From Planctomycetales bacterium (GTDB lineage: Bacteria > Planctomycetota > Phycisphaerae > SM23-33), in contig DAOVLS010000178.1 of NCBI GenBank assembly GCA_030631125.1, forward strand, positions 1 through 5,646: a stretch of 5,646 nt of DNA, given 5' to 3'. Position 1 is the stretch's first letter; each line of letters starts with the position of its first letter. Positions 1 to 4,610 of the stretch are shown piece after piece. The position numbers and the translations under genes were made by a program. The notes under the pieces were generated by a model, which saw only the letters and a program-made list of their open reading frames with translations, was not told the DNA's origin and made no database searches.

Positions 1-336
1 AAGGCCGGGATTCGCCGATACGGGTGGGCGTCGGTTCCGATGGAAGACGCACTCGCCAACGTAGCGCTGGACTTATCAGGCCGGCCTGCGGTGGTCTTCA
101 ACGTTCCCTTTGTGGGCGAGAAGATCGGAACGTTTGACGTGCAGTTGATAGAGGAGTTCCTCCGCCGCTTCGCCGCGACAGCCGGGATGAACCTCCACGT
201 CAACGTCCCTTACGGCGCCAACGACCACCACATCGCCGAAGCCATTTTCAAGGCCATCGCCCCGGCCCTCCGCACCGCCAAGGCCGACGACCCCGCCCGT
301 GCGGGCGAAGTGCCGAGCACAAAAGGAACGCTGTAA
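1..336 (+). CDS. hisB: Imidazoleglycerol-phosphate dehydratase, C-terminal part (5' end outside window)
   Basis: HisB removes water from imidazole glycerol phosphate to give imidazole acetol phosphate, a cytoplasmic step of histidine biosynthesis. The frame is open from base 1, so the gene begins upstream; the last 111 codons are present out of about 195-200 usual for a monofunctional HisB. Diagnostic stretches are GIRRYG near the start, then ALANVALDLSGRP, VPFVGEKIG, a DVQLIEEF helix, the metal-binding HHIAE motif (His-His at 226-231, Glu at 238-240), and the typical C-terminal PSTKGTL. The HHxxE motif is one of the two that hold the manganese ions in this family. The ATG at 40 is internal (it encodes the Met of VPMEDAL) and is not the true start. 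The next gene follows after 13 bases and is probably cotranscribed. The identification is firm; only the N-terminal half is unseen. Confidence 0.95.
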   Translation, partial: KAGIRRYGWASVPMEDALANVALDLSGRPAVVFNVPFVGEKIGTFDVQLIEEFLRRFAATAGMNLHVNVPYGANDHHIAEAIFKAIAPALRTAKADDPARAGEVPSTKGTL

Positions 337-337
337 C

Positions 338-343
338 GGGAGG
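338..343 (+). promoter_or_regulatory. Ribosome binding site deciding the start of the membrane protein gene
   Basis: GGGAGG lies six bases before the ATG at 350, a good Shine-Dalgarno sequence and spacing. It favours the ATG at 350 over the in-frame ATG at 299, which lies inside the hisB coding region, has no comparable site, and would add 17 polar residues before the first membrane helix. Confidence 0.7.
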
Positions 344-349
344 CCTGTT

Positions 350-970
350 ATGCAGATGCCGTTTTTTCTAATTGGGTTTCTGATTGTCGTTGTCATGGTT
401 GTTGTCGGCATCGCCGGATTGGTGCTCCTGATTGTCGGCCTGGCGACGAAGCGAAAGGCATTGTGGGGTAGCGGTCTTGCGACAATGCTCCTGTCAGGCA
501 TTGTCGTCTGTGCAGCGGGAGGTTGGGGAGTTCACCGTGTATTTCAAAAAGTAGCAGAGTTCAGAGAAGGCCTCCACATCGCGGCTGTTAGTGATTCAGA
601 GATGCGTTCCTGGTTCCTCGAAAACGCCGACGTGGAACTTCCGGGCGAGGTCGTGCTGCTGAATGGAACTTCTATCACCGTGCTTCCAACCAGCACTTAT
701 TTTATGAAAATTGACGTTCCCGATGATTTCGGAGCGTTTCTCGAAGAACATTTCGGTAGCGAGACTTCATGGTCCGGCGTTGAAGAACATTTCGATCTTT
801 CGTGGCTTGATGAGGAAGAAAAGGCCGCAATACCGTTCTGGAACCTGCCGGAGATTAAGCAGTGCAGTTTCTTTTGCGGAGGCCACCCGGAACATCCGGA
901 TGCAACATACATAGCCTACGACAAGGAAAAAGGCATCGCGTATGTCGTGGGCGAGCAAGGGTGGAACTGA
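350..970 (+). CDS. Hypothetical protein with two N-terminal membrane helices
   Basis: I do not recognise a named family. The 206-residue product starts with a very hydrophobic helix (about residues 4-32, rich in Val/Ile/Leu), then a short basic turn (KRK at 34-36) and a second hydrophobic segment (about 39-61). The rest (about 65-206) is soluble and acidic, with an aromatic-rich end containing FWNLPEI, a Cys pair (C172, C176) and YIAYDKEKGIAYVVGEQG near the C-terminus. By the positive-inside rule the basic turn would be cytoplasmic, placing both ends outside the cytoplasmic membrane. The C-terminal tail resembles, from memory, small uncharacterised proteins of planctomycetes, but this is not a functional assignment. 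It follows hisB by 13 bases and has its own good ribosome binding site, so it is probably cotranscribed, though nothing links it to histidine synthesis. Its base composition looks less GC-rich than hisB, especially in the helix region. Confidence 0.75.
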   Translation: MQMPFFLIGFLIVVVMVVVGIAGLVLLIVGLATKRKALWGSGLATMLLSGIVVCAAGGWGVHRVFQKVAEFREGLHIAAVSDSEMRSWFLENADVELPGEVVLLNGTSITVLPTSTYFMKIDVPDDFGAFLEEHFGSETSWSGVEEHFDLSWLDEEEKAAIPFWNLPEIKQCSFFCGGHPEHPDATYIAYDKEKGIAYVVGEQGWN

Positions 971-1000
971 TCCTGCCCGGACGGCAAATGCGCCGGCCAT

Positions 1001-2341
1001 TCAGCCGAAGGCCTTCTCCAGCGCGATGTCGGGGATACAGTCGTAAAAATGGCGGAAGACCTTGCCCTCGAACTCAACCTCAAGATTGCCGGCAAGTGAT
1101 TCGAAACTGATGGGGCTTTCCGGCTTCTTGAACCCGCGCCCGTTGTATCGCCGGAAGAAAACCGTCCTGCCCATCTCTGCGACGTACCATTCGGCCAGCA
1201 CGGCCGGCGAGCCGTCGTCCGTCCTGCTGTGCTGGGCCGGGAAGAGAACCTTCAGGCACTTCCACGAACGATCGCCAATCGCCACATCAGAAACTCCGAC
1301 GACCCTGTTTCTGTCGTGTTGTCCCCATTTCGTGCCGACAGCCAGGTTCATCGGTTCCGGCTTGAAAGGCTCGTCGGGTTCTGCCGGAAAGCGGAATTCG
1401 CCCACCAGCAGCGTCCCGGCTTTCTCTCTCTGCACGTTGACGCGGCGATATGTGTCATTTTCGACGAGGAAATGGGCCTCTTCCCATTCCTGGCTGCCTT
1501 CGCTCCTGATGTCCGTGTAGCGGTTCCACGCCCGCAGAAGCATTTGCTTGCCGCGTTCGGAAGCGCCGACAACACGGTATTCATAGACTCCCGTCAGACG
1601 CCCGCCGGGCCAGTCGTAGAAGCACCAATCGCAGGCGCCGTGCTCGACCAGGGGCACAAAGAAGGCCTGGGCGTCAGTGCAGCGAACGGTCATCTTCTCG
1701 CCGGTCCGGTCGGTAATCTCCACCGGCGGGGAGGTGCGGGGGAACGGGAACGCCATCAGCCGGTCTGCGAAACTCTCCGGTAGGGCGTTGTCTTTGAGTG
1801 TATTTTCAACCATTGTCATCATCCTTTCCTTTAGTTGTTTTCTGGCGTCATGGAGACGCCGTTTTACAGTTCCGACGGGCGTCTCCAGGAAGTCGGCGAT
1901 ATCGTTGAGCGAATATCCGTTGATGTAGAATAGCGTGGTGGCTGTGCGCTGCTTCTGCGGCAATGCCCGGATCGCTTCGAGCACTCTGTCTTTCATTTCC
2001 TTGCTCTCCGCGGCCTCTGCCGGACCCGGCTGGCGCGAGGCTGCCTCCGATGCCGCCTCCAACGACACGGTCGAAACGCGCCGCTTCCTGGTCAGCCGGT
2101 CGCAGTGTTTCAGAACGATTCGCCGGAACCAGCCGGCGAATGCCGCCGGTTTGCGCAACTTCGACAGATCGCGGTATGCCTGAAAGAAGGCTTCGGCGGC
2201 GACGTCTTCTGCCAGGTGAAAGTCGCCGATAGCCGAGTACGCCAAGCCGTAGGCCATGTTCTGAAACCGTCGGATAATCTCACCATACGCTTCCAGGTCG
2301 CCGGCCTGTGCGGCCGTTACGATTAATCTCAATTCTTCCAT
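1001..2341 (-). CDS. ECF-type RNA polymerase sigma factor with unrecognised C-terminal domain
   Basis: Predicted to bind core RNA polymerase and direct it to a dedicated set of promoters. Residues ~8-85 form sigma region 2 (RRFQNMAYGLAY, GDFHLAEDVAAEAF, AGWFRRIV), and ~113-172 form region 4 with the helix-turn-helix GYSLNDIADFLETPVGTVKRRL. A typical ECF factor ends near residue 190, but this one is 446 residues long. The extra ~250 residues are rich in aromatic residues and predicted strands, with a CDWC pair (C237, C240) and a stretch (~331-400, VGTKWG to FFRRYNG) that looks like a beta-sheet domain. I cannot name the domain. The usual Gln of the region 2.2 D-x-x-Q-E pattern is Ala here (A49), unlike in the upstream paralogue. 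The ATG at 2341 is the only start codon after the in-frame upstream stop, but its ribosome binding site is poor. No anti-sigma gene adjoins it. It is separated from the upstream paralogue by a terminator, so it probably has its own promoter. Confidence 0.88.
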   Translation of the reverse strand: MEELRLIVTAAQAGDLEAYGEIIRRFQNMAYGLAYSAIGDFHLAEDVAAEAFFQAYRDLSKLRKPAAFAGWFRRIVLKHCDRLTRKRRVSTVSLEAASEAASRQPGPAEAAESKEMKDRVLEAIRALPQKQRTATTLFYINGYSLNDIADFLETPVGTVKRRLHDARKQLKERMMTMVENTLKDNALPESFADRLMAFPFPRTSPPVEITDRTGEKMTVRCTDAQAFFVPLVEHGACDWCFYDWPGGRLTGVYEYRVVGASERGKQMLLRAWNRYTDIRSEGSQEWEEAHFLVENDTYRRVNVQREKAGTLLVGEFRFPAEPDEPFKPEPMNLAVGTKWGQHDRNRVVGVSDVAIGDRSWKCLKVLFPAQHSRTDDGSPAVLAEWYVAEMGRTVFFRRYNGRGFKKPESPISFESLAGNLEVEFEGKVFRHFYDCIPDIALEKAFG

Positions 2342-2388
2342 ATCAGCGCCAAATCTACCGTAAAGGCCTTCTGTAAGTAAGCCCCACT

Positions 2389-2410
2389 TTCGCCGGAATT
2401 GGTTCGCCGG
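2389..2410. repeat. Two-copy 8-base direct repeat upstream of the second sigma gene
   Basis: TTCGCCGG occurs at 2389-2396 and again at 2403-2410, a 14-base period, about 50-70 bases before the start codon at 2341. Such spacing could suit a protein binding site, but GC-rich words like this recur by chance in this window (one copy lies inside the sigma gene itself at 2119-2126). No convincing -35/-10 pair was found next to it. Confidence 0.3.
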
Positions 2411-2472
2411 TTTGGGGAATTATCTGCGTGGCGGTGAAAGGATTGTGAGGATTTATGGTTGTGCGATCAAGA

Positions 2473-2502
2473 AAAGCCCCGGACGAGCAAGTCCGGGGCT
2501 TT
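2473..2502 (-). terminator. Rho-independent terminator after the sigma-acetyltransferase fusion gene
   Basis: A perfect 12-base-pair stem (AAAGCCCCGGAC at 2473-2484 pairing with GTCCGGGGCTTT at 2491-2502) closes a 6-base loop. Read on the minus strand the stem is followed by a short T-rich run (CTTTTCTTG), as expected for an intrinsic terminator. It begins about 34 bases beyond the stop codon of the 644-residue gene and ends 131 bases before the next gene's start. Its position implies that the two sigma genes are separate transcription units. Confidence 0.88.
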
Positions 2503-2536
2503 CGTATAGGCGTCATCACGCTGTGGTTTGGCGTTT

Positions 2537-4471
2537 CTAGTAACCGACCCACGGGAACCGCAGGGCGTCGATCTGCGCCTTTATTTCGGGGGTTTTGTTC
2601 TGCTCGTTCTGATATTGCGGATGCTCCTTGCCGATGACCCAAGGCCAGACGTCCGGGTCAGGCCAGGAGACGGGCCATAACTTCGGGAACAGTGCCGACA
2701 GCAGCGCCTCCTCGGCCTCTGGCATCTCCAGCGGCTTGTTGTCCAACTTCACGTCGTCGGGCGTCCTGCCGTCGCTTCTGTCGCAGGGGATCGGACCCAT
2801 CGAAAGAACATCCTTGCCCGAATAGTATCCCGTGTACAGCCGGGTTGTAACCCAGCGGGGCAGCGGCCTGTGGACCTTTTGCTTCTTTGCTACAATCTCC
2901 AGCCGCCCGGCCTTTGCTACAAAGCCGACGATTTGCCCGCCCATCTCAATCGAGAAAGCGGCCTCAAGGGACGAGTCGCGCAACCTTGATTGAAACTCAC
3001 TTTCCAGGTTCTTCGTTAGTCCTTCCATGTCTATAACAGCTACCATTTCGGCGTCCAGACCCGGCAGGTCGCACGAGCCGCGAAGGACGTACGTCCCCCC
3101 CAGGGCGAGCATCGCCTGGGTGATCAGCGTCATGTGCGACTGCATCATGCAGATTTCTTTCTGGCCGGCCGCCGCTGCCAGTTCTGCCGCAAGGCGAATG
3201 ACCGCCAGTGCGGCATCGCGTGTCTGCACCGTTACATCAGTAATGTAGCCGAAAGGCATGTCGCACTTTTTGGCAGGGTCGAAATCGCGATTCACTCGCA
3301 CATATCCGACAACTTCGTCGTCCTGCCTGACCACGTGCCAGGCTCCACCGCCGATGTAAGCGCTCATCTTCGGCGTGTAGGGATCGCGCAGAAAGTCCTG
3401 GCGGGCCGCTTCGGGCTCTTTCTCATCCGCTTCGGCGATGGTCGCGCGGGTTACGATTGGCTTGGCCGCTTCGCACGCCAGCGTGGCCACCGGGTAATAG
3501 AAGCACGGCACGAACCCGCAGAAGGCGTGATCGTATTGGCTGCCGTGAGCGACAGCCAGATGGATACCCTGCTGCTTTGCGAGTTTGCAGCAGCCAGCGA
3601 AGCCTTTGACGAAGGCAGGGTCCGGCACGCCCGCCGCTTCAGCGCCCATTTCATTAGGCCGGGCCGCCTTGAGTACTACTGAACCAATGGCGAATTCGGT
3701 TTCGTTGAAGTAACCAGCCGCCTCAACGCTGCCTTCTTCGCCCACGATATAGACTCCGGCCTTTTCGGCGTCGGCCGGTGAGCCGAAATCGTCAGGCCTC
3801 TTCCTGCCCGAATAACTCAACAAGGCAGCGGCCTGTTTCAAATCTTCCTGCGATGCGGCCTTGCGAACGACAACGTCTGCAAAATCACCGGAAAGCGGAA
3901 AACTCTTGAGTGTTTCATCTACCATTTTCATCATCCCTTGTTTGAGCCGGTCCCGCGCAGCCACCAGTCGCTTCTTGACGGTCGTAACCGGCACTTCGAG
4001 GAACTCGGCTATTGTCTTTTGCGAATACCCGTTGATGTAGAAGAGCGTCGTTACCATCCGCTGGTTTTCAGGCAGCGCCCGAATTGCAGAGAGGACTTTG
4101 TCTTCCATTTCCTGCTTCTCCAGTGCTTCGGGCGGTTGTGGCTCACTTGCTTGCACGCCCGCTGCTGCGTCCAGACCGGTCGTCGGAACGCGCTTGCCGC
4201 GTGTCATCCGGCTGCACTGGGTTACCACGATCCGCCGCAACCAACCGGCGAATGCCTTGGCTTCCCGCAGTTGGGGCAGTTCCCGATATGCAGCCAGGAA
4301 CGCTTCCTGTGCCGCATCCTCAGCCAGGTGAAAATCGCCCAGCATCGCATACGCACAGCCGTAGGTCATGTCCTGAAACCGCCGGACAATCTCGCCAAAC
4401 GCAGCAAGGCGTTCTTCGGTAGCCGAATCCGCCGCCGCTGCCTTCTTCACCAACGATTCAATCTCTTCCAC
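2537..4471 (-). CDS. ECF-type sigma factor fused to an Eis-like GNAT-GNAT-SCP2 module
   Basis: Residues ~1-190 are an ECF sigma factor: region 2 at ~24-92 (RRFQDMTYG, GDFHLAEDAAQEAF, AGWLRRIV) and region 4 at ~120-180 with the helix-turn-helix GYSQKTIAEFLEVPVTTVKKRL. After residue ~198 comes a ~410-residue extension that I read as the three-part layout of the Eis acetyltransferase family. The parts are a GNAT-like domain (~200-335, with GYFNETEFAIGSVVLKAA and GIHLAVAHGSQYDHAFCGF), a second GNAT-like domain (~345-475, with VVGYVRVNRDF and ALAVIRLAAELAAAAG), and an SCP2-like domain (~480-610, ending ALLSALFPKLWPVSWPDPDVW). About 35 further residues follow. The usual acetyl-CoA pyrophosphate loop (Q/R-x-x-G-x-G/A) is not evident in the first GNAT, so the module may sense a ligand rather than acetylate. 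The start is GTG at 4471, supported by GGAG five bases upstream and an in-frame TAG before it; the next Met lies inside region 2. The sigma part is certain; the Eis-like reading is from pattern recognition. Confidence 0.88.
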   Translation of the reverse strand: MEEIESLVKKAAAADSATEERLAAFGEIVRRFQDMTYGCAYAMLGDFHLAEDAAQEAFLAAYRELPQLREAKAFAGWLRRIVVTQCSRMTRGKRVPTTGLDAAAGVQASEPQPPEALEKQEMEDKVLSAIRALPENQRMVTTLFYINGYSQKTIAEFLEVPVTTVKKRLVAARDRLKQGMMKMVDETLKSFPLSGDFADVVVRKAASQEDLKQAAALLSYSGRKRPDDFGSPADAEKAGVYIVGEEGSVEAAGYFNETEFAIGSVVLKAARPNEMGAEAAGVPDPAFVKGFAGCCKLAKQQGIHLAVAHGSQYDHAFCGFVPCFYYPVATLACEAAKPIVTRATIAEADEKEPEAARQDFLRDPYTPKMSAYIGGGAWHVVRQDDEVVGYVRVNRDFDPAKKCDMPFGYITDVTVQTRDAALAVIRLAAELAAAAGQKEICMMQSHMTLITQAMLALGGTYVLRGSCDLPGLDAEMVAVIDMEGLTKNLESEFQSRLRDSSLEAAFSIEMGGQIVGFVAKAGRLEIVAKKQKVHRPLPRWVTTRLYTGYYSGKDVLSMGPIPCDRSDGRTPDDVKLDNKPLEMPEAEEALLSALFPKLWPVSWPDPDVWPWVIGKEHPQYQNEQNKTPEIKAQIDALRFPWVGY

Positions 4472-4476
4472 GTCAA

Positions 4477-4480
4477 CTCC
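4477..4480 (-). promoter_or_regulatory. Ribosome binding site supporting the GTG start of the sigma fusion gene
   Basis: On the minus strand GGAG (within CTGGAG) precedes the GTG at 4471 by five bases. An in-frame TAG lies 27 bases (nine codons) before that GTG, with no other start codon between, so GTG is the best start. Confidence 0.6.
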
Positions 4481-4500
4481 AGTTTCAAAGGCCTGCTACT

Positions 4501-4526
4501 ATTATGAGCCGACTTCGACGTGTCAG
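4501..4526 (-). promoter_or_regulatory. Weak candidate promoter for the sigma fusion gene
   Basis: On the minus strand CTGACA (4526-4521) resembles a housekeeping -35 box and CATAAT (4506-4501) a -10 box, each five of six to the consensus. The spacer is only 14 bases, shorter than the usual 16-18, so the pair may be fortuitous. It lies about 30 bases before the GTG start and just downstream of the hairpin element. No clear GGAAC-type ECF self-promoter was seen. Confidence 0.2.
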
Positions 4527-4540
4527 GATACCCGGATATT

Positions 4541-4610
4541 GTAATTTGGGGACACAATACTGATTTTATCGACTTGGGCCTCGGAAATTGGTATTGTGTC
4601 CCCAGATTAC
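4541..4610. repeat. 70-base imperfect palindrome, probable REP/RAYT-type or miniature mobile hairpin
   Basis: The arms GTAATTTGGGGACACAATAC (4541-4560) and GTATTGTGTCCCCAGATTAC (4591-4610) are inverted copies of each other at 19 of 20 positions, the exception being a T/G position that can pair as a wobble. Pairing continues inward with A/T and wobble pairs (4561-4567 with 4584-4590), leaving a loop of about 16 bases. There is no coding capacity and no transposase in the window. TGGGGACAC-type palindromes of this size recall, from memory, the elements moved by IS200/IS605-like REP-associated tyrosine transposases; this is inference. The right arm includes the stop codon (4607-4609) of the sialidase-like gene. 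The hairpin could also slow or end transcription of that gene, but no T-run follows it on either strand. Confidence 0.75.

Noticed and set aside
299..349. Longer start (ATG at 299) for the membrane protein gene
   Set aside because: It would overlap the end of hisB, has no good ribosome binding site, and adds a basic polar stretch before the hydrophobic helix, while the ATG at 350 has GGGAGG at ideal spacing.
76..501. Minus-strand open frame of 141 codons
   Set aside because: It crosses hisB, whose frame is certain, and the start of the membrane protein gene; no supporting signal.
971..1000. Possible shared terminator between the converging genes
   Set aside because: The 30-base gap contains only a weak TGCC...GGCA symmetry with no adjacent T-run, so a terminator cannot be supported.
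1229..1783. Plus-strand open frame of 184 codons opposite the 446-residue sigma gene
   Set aside because: Shadow of the minus-strand gene; no motif, no ribosome binding site.
2355..2642. Minus-strand open frame of 95 codons between the two sigma genes
   Set aside because: It overlaps the end of the fusion gene in another frame and runs through the strong terminator hairpin, which makes a real gene unlikely.
3134..3682. Plus-strand open frame of 182 codons inside the sigma-acetyltransferase fusion
   Set aside because: It lies wholly antisense to a continuous 644-codon gene with recognisable domains; its composition is Arg/Ala-rich without family motifs.
3938..4507. Plus-strand open frame of 189 codons opposite the sigma region of the fusion gene
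   Set aside because: It is antisense to the conserved sigma regions 2 and 4, and a similar shadow appears opposite the paralogue, which is explained by codon pattern.
4541..4610. The 70-base hairpin as a standard rho-independent terminator
   Set aside because: The stem is long and imperfect with a large loop and no T-run follows on either strand, so a mobile or REP-type origin fits better, although an effect on transcription is possible.
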